Assembly: GCA_029212905.1 (NCBI GenBank)
Contig: JARGPB010000027.1
Location: forward strand, 1-33,713
Reading direction: 5' to 3'
Origin: Thalassovita sp.
GTDB lineage: Bacteria; Pseudomonadota; Alphaproteobacteria; Rhodobacterales; Rhodobacteraceae
Length of the DNA stretch: 33,713 nt
A model generated the notes under the pieces. That model was given only the letters and a program-made list of their open reading frames with translations. It was not told where the DNA came from and ran no database searches. A program made the position numbers and the translations under genes. Positions 1-8,084 of the stretch are shown one piece after another; positions within the stretch are counted from its first letter, which is position 1; every line of letters begins with the position of its first letter.

Positions 1-253
1 GGAGCCCGCCCGCGTGGATGCGATGTTCCGAAACACGCCCCGAGGGACGTGCAGGTGTTCAGCCTCATATGCGACGTCTCGACCCCTCGCGTATTGCGCT
101 GCTTTCGATGTGCGTGAGGTGCGTACCATCCCCAGCCCGTACCGATGCGGATGGGCCGCACTCTGACGGACCGGGTAGAGGGATAACGCTGCTGGCCGCC
201 GCAGACTACCGATCACGCGTGACCGACCGCACGCGCCATGAGACATGACGAAA
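1..253. other. No gene recognised at left edge
   Basis: Short open frames exist here but none has a ribosome binding site or a recognisable product. The stretch lies downstream of the minus-strand DUF2493-type gene and its terminator. I see no repeat or RNA gene in it. Confidence 0.5.
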
Positions 254-274
254 GGGCCGCGCCAAGCGCGACCC
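254..274 (-). terminator. Rho-independent terminator of the DUF2493-type gene
   Basis: On the minus strand a 9-bp stem (GGGTCGCGC with GCGCGGCCC, one G-U pair) closes a TTG loop and is followed by TTT. It starts 7 bases after the stop codon of the gene ending at 282. Confidence 0.65.
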
Positions 275-281
275 CCTCTCT

Positions 282-1211
282 TCAATCCTGCGACGCCTTC
301 TTCGCCGGGTCCGCAACCCGCATGACCGTCAGACCTTTCGCTTCCGCCTTCTGCCCGAGGTTCAGCGCGACCCCGTTGCCGCCGAAGAGTACAACCCCCG
401 TCGCCGCGAACTTGTCGTCCAGCATTTCGTCGTTGCACTTGAACGGTGCCGCCCGCCCGTGCGCGGACCAGCGCGGATCGAAGCGCGCCTGCGCGACCCC
501 GCGTGCCCGGGCCCACCGGGCCGCAATCATCTCCGCCCCGTGCTTGCCACCCTTGTGGCAGAGGAAGATCTCCTGGTTGCGGTTCTGCTTGATCCGTTCG
601 CGAACCTTGTCGAGCGTGTTGAAGATCACATCGACATCGGTCCAGTCGGTGGCGCCTGAGACGATCAGGGGCACCCCCTCGACTTTGGATTTCTCGGCAG
701 TCTCGCGGTCGTGCTGCTCCAGGAGCTGCCGCGCCTCGAAGACCGCCCCGGTCTCTTGCGCCCGGACGCTTGCGCGCGACCCGGCTGCCGGGATGAAGGC
801 GTGGCCCGTCTCGATCTCGTAGCATTCCGCCGCCGCCTCGCTCATCACCTCGATGGCGCCGACAATCTCGCGCAGCTGCAGAAAGCGCGCCTGCGCCTCT
901 TCGAGCGCGGTCTCGGCGATCTCCGATCCGTCGTGGGATTTTGCCAGCGCGCCGATCTTGTCGGCGGTGCGGTCGACCTCCTTGCCGAGTGCCACCTTGC
1001 GGCGCTGCAGGATCGTCGCGAGCCCATGGGCCAGCGGTTCGATTTCTGCTTCAAGCCCGGTCCCGCGCAGCTGGCCGAGCAAAGCCTCGAAGCTCTCGCG
1101 GACGATGTGGTCGGTCAGAACGTGATCCTCCGGGATCGGCAGCTGCGCGTCCTTTTCAGTCAGTCCGAAAAGTTCGATGGTCTCGTAGGTGTTTGCAGTG
1201 TCGTAAGCCAT
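282..1211 (-). CDS. DUF2493 domain-containing protein (SLOG-like)
   Basis: Predicted soluble protein of 309 residues. The C-terminal half carries the pattern of DUF2493 (YspA/YpsA-related, SLOG superfamily): a predicted nucleotide-binding strand (VPLIVSGATDW), then CHKGGKHGAEMIAARWARARG, then a late FGGNG loop and a short strand ending VMRVAD. These proteins are thought to bind nucleotides or nucleotide-derived ligands, but the activity is unknown. The N-terminal half is helical and charged. The start was set at the ATG opening MAYDTANTYE; a longer frame reaches 1262, but its extra 17 residues look unlike the protein. A terminator follows directly. Genes of this family are frequent on alphaproteobacterial plasmids near the ArdC/ParB-like cassette seen at 12.6-24.6 kb. 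The family call is from pattern memory. Confidence 0.75.
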   Translation of the reverse strand: MAYDTANTYETIELFGLTEKDAQLPIPEDHVLTDHIVRESFEALLGQLRGTGLEAEIEPLAHGLATILQRRKVALGKEVDRTADKIGALAKSHDGSEIAETALEEAQARFLQLREIVGAIEVMSEAAAECYEIETGHAFIPAAGSRASVRAQETGAVFEARQLLEQHDRETAEKSKVEGVPLIVSGATDWTDVDVIFNTLDKVRERIKQNRNQEIFLCHKGGKHGAEMIAARWARARGVAQARFDPRWSAHGRAAPFKCNDEMLDDKFAATGVVLFGGNGVALNLGQKAEAKGLTVMRVADPAKKASQD

Positions 1212-1949
1212 GTCTGGTCTCCAGTGTTCGGTTCCAAGGCCACCACGTGAGTGTGGGGGCATGGCCGAATGCCTGGTTTCCGAATCTGCCCGGGTCAGGG
1301 ACGGCGCAGCCGCCGGCTTGCCGGGCGCAAAAGTTTTCCGAGCGCAGCACCCGACACAGGCCCGCGCTCACGCACGGGATCGCCCCAAGCCATATGTACC
1401 GCCCTCGCCGAAAAGTTTTGCGATCCTTGACGCGGGCTGATTTGGGGGCCATCCGGAGGATATGCTTCCACGCTCATGTGTGTGTGTTTTGACGGTAGGT
1501 TTGCCCGACCCGAGCAGGCAAACGGCCCGACCGGACGCGGGAGACGGATGGAGTGGCGGGATCGTTTTGCTCTCAAGCAAAACAGACCAGAGCGCAATCC
1601 GGCGGAGCGGCTGGGGAGGGACGTGCTCGCGAGGCGGGCAAACCGGGATGCCAGGCGCAACGCCGCGGTGAGGCCGCATGGCCGAATGCGCGACGGACCG
1701 AAGGGCCGTTCTCCCCTGCGACACGCGAAGCCGAGCTGGGGAGGCCGCAAGGCTCTGGCCAGGGTTGATGTGCTGGCGACGCCGCTACCGACTATACGGA
1801 TTACTTGTCCAAGCATTCGATGTAATGGGCGGGTAGCGGAAGTTCGCTGTAATTGGCTCCAATGGCCGCAAAGCGCAGCCATGATCAAGTCTCGGCGCAC
1901 CGAACTGACATCCCGCGTTGCCTCACCGTTCGGTGCCCCGTCTACAATG
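1212..1949. other. Long intergenic stretch without a convincing gene
   Basis: Both strands hold open frames, but they are arginine- and proline-rich and match nothing I know. A plus-strand frame from about 1549 (MEWRDRFALKQ...) reads protein-like to about 1760 and may be a decayed gene end. Small structures include a hairpin GTTTTGCT-CTCA-AGCAAAAC near 1568-1587, an arm pair GTTTGCC/GGCAAAC near 1499-1523, a 12-bp direct repeat ATGGCCGAATGC at 1261 and 1679, and an 8-bp inverted pair CCGCTACC (1782-1789) and GGTAGCGG (1832-1839). GC content falls after about 1780, suggesting a junction. Confidence 0.45.
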
Positions 1950-1977
1950 TTGACATCGTCAGCGCGGACACTATTAT
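1950..1977 (+). promoter_or_regulatory. Sigma-70-type promoter of the abi gene
   Basis: TTGACA at 1950-1955 and TATTAT at 1972-1977, with a 16-bp spacer. The expected transcript start near 1984 leaves a leader of about 87 nt before the TTG start at 2071. Confidence 0.6.
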
Positions 1978-1992
1978 ACATTATTGCCTTAT

Positions 1993-2040
1993 GACCGGTG
2001 CTCCCTGACCTGGCCTCAGTCGCCTCGTTACAGCCCGGTC
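1993..2040 (+). ncRNA. Foldable leader RNA or candidate small RNA upstream of abi
   Basis: GACCGG-T-GCT (1993-2002) can pair with AGCCCGGTC (2032-2040), nine pairs with one bulged base. A smaller CTGA/TCAG hairpin with a 7-nt loop lies inside. It falls wholly within the predicted leader of the Abi_2 gene. A structured RNA motif next to abiF-type genes is known from comparative work. Whether this is the same RNA cannot be judged from one sequence. Confidence 0.35.
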
Positions 2041-2070
2041 TTCTAATTTCTGGACATCGCCGTATCAACA

Positions 2071-3051
2071 TTGAAGTACCTCAAGCAGCACAAGTCGATC
2101 GATGAATGCATCGACATCATGTTGATGAGGGGTATGGAAATCCCTGACCGAGGCCATGCCGAGCGCTCCCTGCACCGCATCGGATACTACCGACTCAGCG
2201 CGTTTGGGTATCCTTATCGTGACTTCTGCCCGATCCCAACTCCAGACGGCGAGACGGAGCAGAAGGTTCGATGCGACAAGTTCAAAGAGGGTACGTCCTT
2301 CGATCAGGCTATCAACTTCTATCTCTTCGACAAAACCTTGCGCATCGAGCTTCTGGACGCGATTGAGCGCATCGAGATCGCGGTTAGAACCGCGATGATT
2401 GAAGTCCTTGGGGAGCTGGGACCACATGCGCATCGCGACAGACGCTCATACAAGGATCGCTTCAGCGAAAAGGGCGAAGATGGCAGCACGCCTCTCGAGC
2501 TCTTCATAGCCGGACTGGATCAGCACTTCAGAAGCTCTAAAGAGGACTTCGCGAAGCACTTCTCACTAAAGTACTTTGGTCCTCCACCGATTTGGATCGA
2601 GGCTGGGACATGGACCTGGGGCAACCTGACCCACATTATCGCCCACCTGTCCGACAAAAACAAAATGGCAATCGCGGCGCGTATTCACCCGGACCTCCCC
2701 ATGAAGACATTCGCTTCATGGATCACAGCGCTCAATGACGTCCGCAACAGCTGCGCACATCACGCCCGAACGTGGAACAAGCCCTTGGTTAACAGCCCTG
2801 GGGTTCCCCCAAAAACGACATTTGGACAGCTCGACCACCTCCGCCAGCCCAGGATGGGGGACGATGCGCCCACGAAAAAGATTTACAGCGCGATCGTCAT
2901 CATGATCTTCATGCTGCGGCAGTATTATCCGCGCACCAGGTGGCACATCCGTCTTCGCGACAAGATCTTGACCCAAGACCTCCCTTACGAAATTCGTCCG
3001 CAGACAGCCGGGTTCCCGGAGGGCTGGGAGTACGAGGCCATCTGGAACTGA
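2071..3051 (+). CDS. Abi family protein (Abi_2, AbiD/AbiF type, HEPN RNase)
   Basis: Predicted abortive-infection protein of 326 residues, a usual length for the Abi_2 family. The N-terminal part has the family signature around residues 30-50 (AERSLHRIGYYRLSAFGYPYR), followed by a helical core (FYLFDKTLRIELLDAIERIEIAVRTAM, 83-109). The HEPN RNase motif RX4H is present as R225-NSCA-H230. Such proteins are toxic RNases that cleave RNA on phage infection and stop growth. The gene starts with TTG at 2071, since no upstream in-frame ATG fits. A promoter lies at 1950-1977 and a foldable leader in between. It converges on the ATPase-nuclease gene 205 bp away. GC is lower than in the plasmid backbone, consistent with an acquired defence gene. 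Confidence 0.88.
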   Translation: MKYLKQHKSIDECIDIMLMRGMEIPDRGHAERSLHRIGYYRLSAFGYPYRDFCPIPTPDGETEQKVRCDKFKEGTSFDQAINFYLFDKTLRIELLDAIERIEIAVRTAMIEVLGELGPHAHRDRRSYKDRFSEKGEDGSTPLELFIAGLDQHFRSSKEDFAKHFSLKYFGPPPIWIEAGTWTWGNLTHIIAHLSDKNKMAIAARIHPDLPMKTFASWITALNDVRNSCAHHARTWNKPLVNSPGVPPKTTFGQLDHLRQPRMGDDAPTKKIYSAIVIMIFMLRQYYPRTRWHIRLRDKILTQDLPYEIRPQTAGFPEGWEYEAIWN

Positions 3052-3255
3052 CCCGCCGACTTCCTGCTATCCGACATTGCCGCACGATGTCCCAAAAGGC
3101 CGGTTCAGAAAAGCTGCGTTGCAGGTCAGTCACAGCGACCCGTGCGCCCTTCTTTATGAGGAATGGGTTGGCGCTACGTTCCGCAAGGAAGGGTGGAAAG
3201 TGGTGGTTCCCTGCGTATTAGTTAAAGTGGCAGAGAAACGCGGAAGCAAACTTGA

Positions 3256-5232
3256 TTATACTGAGATCCCGATACGTTCGAAGAATGCTCGGTTGCGTGA
3301 CTTAGCGGACTCGAGAACGTCTTTGAAAGACGAGACCTCGATAAAAATCGAATAGGACGCGTCCCACGAATAGTATGTGTTTGAACCCGCCTTTCGGTGG
3401 AAGTTCCCGAGAGCCTTCATGACATCACGTAGCTTGGGTGTTATATCCGCGATGATGTGACACATGAACGGCGTAGTTTCTTCGATTGAGCGTATGGGAG
3501 TCCCGTCATACTTGATCGCCTCACCAGACTTCCGCATGTCTTCAACATATTTTCGGACTTGCGTGATGGGGTTTTTCTCCAAAGTGTAGTTGTCGATTTT
3601 CGGACGCTTGAATTCTACAATAGTGATTGGGGAAGACTTGTCTTCATTTTCAAAGCCAAGGCCAAGGTCGAAAATGGAGACGTCTGGCCTATCTTTTGGG
3701 TGAGTGGGATCTGACACTTGCTTTTCCATGCGGGTGTCAGAGTTGAAATATGAGTAGAATGCCAGTCGGTCGTCAACGATCCATAAATTGTGATCGTCGT
3801 AATCCAAATCCGAGGAAGTGGATTTCAGAGGGCAGATTATGTCGTGGAGAACGTCCTCATACTCGGAATCTTGATCTGTATTAGGCTTGAATTTCAAGCT
3901 CTCTTCGAACACATCGAGAACCAACTTGCGCTTCATGACATATTCAGCAAGCGACGACACCGACTCTTGCTTGAGTTCTGCGACATACTCTTTGGCCTTC
4001 GCCTCCACGTCAGGCAACTTCTTCTCAATTGACCGTTTGAAAGCATTCTTACGGCGTTCATATTGACGCAGCGACTGACGGGACATTTCCACAAATATGT
4101 CCTCTTTCCGGTTCGTGCCGTAATGGAGCGTTTCCGCGACTTCAGCATCCGTACCTTGAATACTAAGGAAACGAGGATGCTCGATGCGGAGGGCGCTGAC
4201 AATGCCTGTCTGCTTCTCTCGAATCTCAGCGAGTTCGGGGGCGAGGAACTCCTTGACGCGCTCTTTCGCCTGATCGACGATGCTCTCAATCTCATCTTCT
4301 GACAAAGAGAAGTCCGTTCTTGTGTCATTCACAGATTCATCGAGGGCCGCACTTTCAATATACCCAAGGAATGCGAATTTACTATCAATAGCCTTAAGGC
4401 CAATCACCCCGTCCATGTCGAACCGTTTTACAGCACGTCCGTTTGCTCCAAGGTAAAGTGCGTTCGTGCTTCTTTCGTCGTCAGAGATTGCTTTGGGAAG
4501 CAGAAAACAGTGGCAGACAAAATCTTCGGACCCGCCAGAAGCGGATAAAGTGAACCGATAATCTGCATCGCGCTCAACTGATTCTGAGAATGCCTCGAAC
4601 AGGTCTATCTCGGCATCAACATCACAGACCGTAATTTTTGGATGACTGATATTGATGAAGTAACTTATGAAATGAGCCAAAAGCCGATTTGTGATCGTGC
4701 TTGCCTTCTTCGGTATGTGCAGAGCGTAGTCACGTTTGTAGGGAGTCAACTGAATAATTGAGCCTGGAGTGCTTTGATCCGCTGGCGCAAGGGTCAGATT
4801 GTCCGTTGGGTTGGAAACCTTGAAATCAAAAGAAATAGAACGACCGATGGACCCGTCATCGTAAACACTTTGAATACGCACCTCGTCCAGCACCTTGAGC
4901 CAAACAAGGCGCCCTACGCCTTTTCCGCCAATCTTTTCTTTGGCACGTGAGTCCATTCGGCGAAAAGACTCGAGATTGCTTTCGTTAAAGCCAATTCCAT
5001 TGTCAGAAATAGTAAAGCCTTCCATCTCCCCAGATTCAGTGCGGTGCAGTTCGATTGTGACTTCGCCCTTGCTGAGATTATCCTTGCCAAATCTGTCTTC
5101 GACGGCGTGAATGGAGTTCATCACAGCTTCAAAAAGTGGGAAAAGTGAGTTCTTGGCATTCGGAGCAAGCGATAAGTTTCGAATGCGCCCTGCGGGGTCG
5201 TTGTCCCAGCCGGTTTGAATTCGAACGTCCAT
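3256..5232 (-). CDS. GHKL ATPase fused to a PD-(D/E)XK nuclease, putative defence protein
   Basis: Large protein of 658 residues. The N-terminus is a GHKL (Hsp90/MutL/MORC-like) ATPase: N-box E35-AVMN39, G1 box D77NGIG81, G2 box GGKGVGR at 102-108. The middle (about 330-480) is helical and charged, with likely coiled-coil segments. The C-terminus has nuclease features of the PD-(D/E)XK fold: PD at 516-517, E540-F-K542, then Q558-VRK-Y562, matching the QxxxY helix of RecB/Cas4-type nucleases. Known GHKL proteins change shape with ATP and often control DNA cleavage, so an ATP-gated nuclease against foreign DNA is a fair inference. A GGGAG ribosome binding site lies before the ATG at 5232. GC is clearly lower than in neighbours, pointing to transfer. 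I do not recognise a named system with exactly this architecture. Confidence 0.82.
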   Translation of the reverse strand: MDVRIQTGWDNDPAGRIRNLSLAPNAKNSLFPLFEAVMNSIHAVEDRFGKDNLSKGEVTIELHRTESGEMEGFTISDNGIGFNESNLESFRRMDSRAKEKIGGKGVGRLVWLKVLDEVRIQSVYDDGSIGRSISFDFKVSNPTDNLTLAPADQSTPGSIIQLTPYKRDYALHIPKKASTITNRLLAHFISYFINISHPKITVCDVDAEIDLFEAFSESVERDADYRFTLSASGGSEDFVCHCFLLPKAISDDERSTNALYLGANGRAVKRFDMDGVIGLKAIDSKFAFLGYIESAALDESVNDTRTDFSLSEDEIESIVDQAKERVKEFLAPELAEIREKQTGIVSALRIEHPRFLSIQGTDAEVAETLHYGTNRKEDIFVEMSRQSLRQYERRKNAFKRSIEKKLPDVEAKAKEYVAELKQESVSSLAEYVMKRKLVLDVFEESLKFKPNTDQDSEYEDVLHDIICPLKSTSSDLDYDDHNLWIVDDRLAFYSYFNSDTRMEKQVSDPTHPKDRPDVSIFDLGLGFENEDKSSPITIVEFKRPKIDNYTLEKNPITQVRKYVEDMRKSGEAIKYDGTPIRSIEETTPFMCHIIADITPKLRDVMKALGNFHRKAGSNTYYSWDASYSIFIEVSSFKDVLESAKSRNRAFFERIGISV

Positions 5233-5511
5233 GCTATTTGCTCCCGCCTGCCCTCAGTGGCACTATGACTGCGTAGCTGCTAGGGCGCAATCCGACACTT
5301 TTCCTTGGCCCTGACCTGCGAGCCCACTTGCCGAGCAAGTTCTGGTCCTCTCCACCTCTTCTCTGTTTACGAGAGGAGAGAACAACAACGTGGGCCATTT
5401 CCATCTTTCGAGAAGTCACGGCAACCGTTCAGAGCACTTTCTTGGCAAGATCATGAAGCATACGCTGCACCAAACGAGGTCGATCGGCAGCTTAGGCCCG
5501 ATTGCACTGTT

Positions 5512-6111
5512 TCAGTTCAGATCGACGCCGCCGAGGCGCGGCGCATGGACATGCGTTCGGATTAGGAACGCAGCGCCCGCGCCCGCGATAGCGCCGAAGA
5601 GATGCGCCTCCCACGACACGCCGGGTTGGCCCGGAAGAACGCCCCAGAGAATAGAGCCATAGAGGACACCGACCACCAGCGCCGCGCCCAGCGTGATCGG
5701 AGAGCGATCCACAAGACCGCGCGCGATGAGGAAGCCAAACCAGCCGAAGATCAGCCCCGACGCACCGATATGGATCGCCGAGCCGCCGAACAACCACACG
5801 AGACCGCCCCCTAGGCCGATCACCACGGCGTTCACCGACAGCAAGCCTCGCGTGGTCGTTGCCACCAGCAGCCCACCCATCACCAGGAGCGGCGGCGTAT
5901 TGGCCATCAGGTGCGAGAAACTCCCATGCAGGAGGGGCATAGCGATGACACCATCCAACCCGCTGCCGTGCCTGGGGATCAGGCCGAAGGCCGGGTTCAG
6001 GCCGTAGCCGGTGATCCAATTGACGACTTGGATCGCCCAGAGCAGCGCGACAAAAGCGGCAAGCGCCGCGGTGCGCCGGAAGAAGACGCGCATGTGATCC
6101 CAGTTCATCAT
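5512..6111 (-). CDS. Rhomboid family intramembrane serine protease
   Basis: Integral membrane protease of about 199 residues with roughly six transmembrane segments. The rhomboid hallmarks are present: H67xxxN71 (HGSFSHLMAN), the catalytic serine in GASG at 116-119 (S118) and the catalytic histidine H170 in SWEAHLFG. It should cleave membrane protein substrates within the inner membrane; the substrate is unknown. The start is set at the ATG opening MMNWDHMRV; a TTG 93 bases upstream gives a longer frame with an unlikely N-terminus. It lies 130 bp downstream of the 3' half of the gene split by the mercury element, and the two were probably once co-transcribed. The insertion may have cut the rhomboid gene off from its original promoter. 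Confidence 0.88.
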   Translation of the reverse strand: MMNWDHMRVFFRRTAALAAFVALLWAIQVVNWITGYGLNPAFGLIPRHGSGLDGVIAMPLLHGSFSHLMANTPPLLVMGGLLVATTTRGLLSVNAVVIGLGGGLVWLFGGSAIHIGASGLIFGWFGFLIARGLVDRSPITLGAALVVGVLYGSILWGVLPGQPGVSWEAHLFGAIAGAGAAFLIRTHVHAPRLGGVDLN

Positions 6112-6241
6112 GTTGGCGACAGTAGTCGTCCCCACAGCGCCTTCAACGGCTTTCGCGCGCTGCACAGGGTGCCACCTCCGGGAAAGGGGATTCGCGGCGG
6201 CCAACCTCGGTAGGGCTCAAGCCAAGAGAATGGCTCCGATC

Positions 6242-6594
6242 TTACACGGTGTTCCCAGGCCGCAGCGGCATGATTTCACGCTCGGGGCGCTTCAACGCTT
6301 CGGCATATTTGCGGGCATTGTCATCGATCGTGCTGTGCCAGAGCTTCGAGACGAACGCCCGGGCGTCTTGCACCGTCATGTCCTTCAGCGAAGAGGACAG
6401 CGCCATGAAGAGCTCATCCTCGCTGATCGCGGCGGCATAGTGCATGGCGTCCGCGTAAAATGAAGGGTCGTTCAGGACCTGTTGGCTTAGCGGCATCAGC
6501 GCGAGGTTCTCTTCCGGGATCGCCATGAAGATCGTGTCCTGCAGGTCGGTCAGATACGCACGCCGCGAGGTGGACACCGGCTTTCCTGCTGCCT
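6242..6594 (-). pseudogene. 3' part of a gene split by the mercury element
   Basis: This is the C-terminal part (about 115 codons plus stop) of a gene of unknown function whose first 63 codons lie at 12301-12489. Removing the element and one copy of TGCCT joins ...YLDAKA to AGKPVSTSRRAYLTD in frame, giving a 178-residue product. The fragment can still be read from GTG at 6577 (111 residues), but that start is an internal valine of the original protein. It has no membrane segment or motif I recognise; it is mostly helical and acidic. Confidence 0.85.
6590..6594. repeat. Left copy of the 5-bp target duplication TGCCT
   Basis: TGCCT directly abuts the left inverted repeat. The same five bases follow the right inverted repeat at 12301-12305. 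A 5-bp duplication is the signature of Tn3-family transposition. Confidence 0.92.
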
Positions 6595-6632
6595 GGGGTC
6601 TGCTCCGGCTCAGTGCAAAATCCTACGTTAAG
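6595..6632 (+). repeat. Left 38-bp terminal inverted repeat
   Basis: It begins GGGGTCTGCTCC and ends CTACGTTAAG. It is the reverse complement of 12263-12300 apart from one base (an A/T difference in the run near the middle). Confidence 0.95.
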
Positions 6633-6858
6633 AAATATTTTTCCCTGACGCTGGCACCCTTTGCGGAATTTACATTGAGACACGAGCTGAGATGCACGAG
6701 TTCGCTATCTGAGAGCCTATTTTACATCCGTTTTACAAACCTGCGTTTGTGAAAGCCGCCATTCGCTGCGCTGCGCATAAAATCACACAGTGCGGGACTT
6801 TTCGGGCTTTCGCTGCGCCGTTCACGAAGGTCCGTTGCCCCCTCTTCTTTAGGGTGGA
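6633..6858. other. Left-end non-coding part of the mer element with a res-like dyad
   Basis: No gene is supported. A dyad TTTACAAAC-CTGC-GTTTGTGAAA lies near 6730-6752. Similar GTTTGTAAAC-type words occur just upstream of the serine recombinase gene at about 32075-32090. It may be the remnant of a resolution site from a parent transposon. Confidence 0.3.
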
Positions 6859-7272
6859 CTAAGCATCGAGTAACGCATCGATCACCGCGCATTCTGGGGC
6901 AGCATCGCCGGTGCATCGCGCAACAGTGTCCGACAGGACGCGCTCGATGCGCTGCAGATCGGCAATCTTGGCCTGAACGTCAGTCAGATGATCTTCGGCG
7001 ATGATCTGCACCTCGGCGCATGTCCGGGATCGGTCATCGACCAGCCCAAGCAGCCCGCGAACCTCTTCGAGAGAAAAGCCTAGATCGCGGGACCGCATGA
7101 CGAATTTCAGCCGCTTGACGTGGGCATCGTCGTAGCTTCGGTAGCCCTTCGTACTGCGCGGCGGGTCCGGCATGATCCCGATTTTCTCGTAATAGCGAAT
7201 GGTTTCCAGGTTGCAGCCCGTTGCGCGGGCCAAATCGCCCCGCCGAATTGATCTCACGCTTGTGTTACTCAT
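6859..7272 (-). CDS. merR: Mercury-responsive transcriptional regulator MerR
   Basis: Activator-repressor of the mer operon, 137 residues as usual for the family. The N-terminus is the MerR winged helix-turn-helix (LARATGCNLETIRYYEKIG, about 14-32) with the GYR-Y motif at 43-47; a dimerisation helix follows. The three mercury-binding cysteines are present: C85 (RTCAE), C120 and C128 (ARCTGDAAPEC). It is transcribed divergently from merT, and the mer operator-promoter lies between the two starts. It represses without Hg(II) and untwists the promoter when Hg(II) binds. Confidence 0.95.
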   Translation of the reverse strand: MSNTSVRSIRRGDLARATGCNLETIRYYEKIGIMPDPPRSTKGYRSYDDAHVKRLKFVMRSRDLGFSLEEVRGLLGLVDDRSRTCAEVQIIAEDHLTDVQAKIADLQRIERVLSDTVARCTGDAAPECAVIDALLDA

Positions 7273-7288
7273 TGTGCCGAAAAATCCC

Positions 7289-7319
7289 TTGAGCCTGTAT
7301 CAACTACAGACCCTAGAAC
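7289..7319 (+). promoter_or_regulatory. mer operator-promoter with 19-bp spacer
   Basis: TTGAGC at 7289-7294 and TAGAAC at 7314-7319 are 19 bp apart, the over-long spacing of MerR-controlled promoters. A dyad CTGTA-TCAAC-TACAG lies in the spacer and is the expected MerR binding site. The merR start is 17 bp away on the other strand. Confidence 0.85.
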
Positions 7320-7348
7320 GGTGGAAACATCTGTTCAAGGAAGATTCG

Positions 7349-7756
7349 ATGGAACAACATTTGGCGGAACTTCCGCAATCTCAGTCGCAGAAAATTGGCG
7401 ACGAAACCACCAAGGGATGGGGCGTGACCGGCCTCGGCGTCCTCGGTGCGCTGGCGATGACTTCTTGCTGCATCCTTCCATTGGTGCTGGTCAGCTTTGG
7501 CGTGACAGGCGTGTTCATCGCGCAGCTCGGGGCGCTCTATGCCTACAAATGGTACACCTTCGCGCTGAGCGCCGCGTTTTTGGGATACGGCTTCTACAAG
7601 GCTTACAAGCCTGTAGATGCCGAGGCCTGTGCCGATGGCACCTGCGCCCGCCCCATCGACCGCCGCATCATGCGCGCAACCCTCTGGGCCGCTTCCGCGA
7701 TTGTCGCTGTCGCCATGATCTTTCCCTACATCACCCCCTTCATCCTGAAATTCTGA
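7349..7756 (+). CDS. merT: Mercuric ion transporter MerT
   Basis: Inner-membrane Hg(II) importer of 135 residues with three predicted membrane segments. The vicinal cysteine pair C40-C41 lies in the first segment (TSCCILPLVLVSFG), and a second pair C94/C99 lies in the cytoplasmic loop (ACADGTC). It receives Hg(II) from periplasmic MerP and delivers it toward cytosolic MerA. The start is the ATG at 7349, preceded by AAGGAAG; the frame is open further upstream but would run across the promoter. It is the first gene of the operon, followed by merP after 9 bases. Confidence 0.93.
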   Translation: MEQHLAELPQSQSQKIGDETTKGWGVTGLGVLGALAMTSCCILPLVLVSFGVTGVFIAQLGALYAYKWYTFALSAAFLGYGFYKAYKPVDAEACADGTCARPIDRRIMRATLWAASAIVAVAMIFPYITPFILKF

Positions 7757-7765
7757 ACGAGGACC

Positions 7766-8074
7766 ATGACCATGAAGCATCTCCTGTTATCCGCCCTGGC
7801 CATCGTCGCACTCTCGACCCCGGCCCTCGCTGAAGAGCGCCAGGTCGAGATCGCCGTCAGCGAACTGACATGCCCGTCCTGTTCGTTCATTGTTGCCAGC
7901 TCGATGCGCGGTGTTCCGTCGGTCGAGATCGCCGCATTCGAGGACGGCCCCGAATACGGGCAGGGTGTTTACAGCGTGACCTACGATGACGCCGAAACTT
8001 CCATCGAAAGCATCATCGGCGCGGTGACGGCCAATGGCTATCCGGCGCAGGTGCTGCCCGACACAGCCTCCTGA
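7766..8074 (+). CDS. merP: Periplasmic mercury-binding protein MerP
   Basis: Small periplasmic heavy-metal-associated (HMA) domain protein of 102 residues. A clear signal peptide (hydrophobic stretch LLLSALAIVALS, then PALA-E near residue 22) precedes the metal site C36-PS-C39 (LTCPSC), in place of the common GMTCxxC. It traps Hg(II) in the periplasm and passes it to MerT. A second ATG two codons in (MKHLLL) is an equally good start. The domain looks complete. Confidence 0.9.
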   Translation: MTMKHLLLSALAIVALSTPALAEERQVEIAVSELTCPSCSFIVASSMRGVPSVEIAAFEDGPEYGQGVYSVTYDDAETSIESIIGAVTANGYPAQVLPDTAS

Positions 8075-8084
8075 GCCGCCTGCA

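Noticed and set aside
1295..2071. 258-residue minus-strand frame in the gap left of the abi gene
   Set aside because: Arginine- and serine-rich composition typical of a GC-rich chance frame, no ribosome binding site, and it runs across the abi promoter and leader.
3077..3355. 92-residue plus-strand frame between the abi and ATPase genes
   Set aside because: It overlaps the 3' end of the ATPase-nuclease gene and has no good start or known domain.
6242..6577. 111-residue protein as an independent gene
   Set aside because: Its start is an internal GTG of the gene split by the mer element; the in-frame join across the duplication explains it better.
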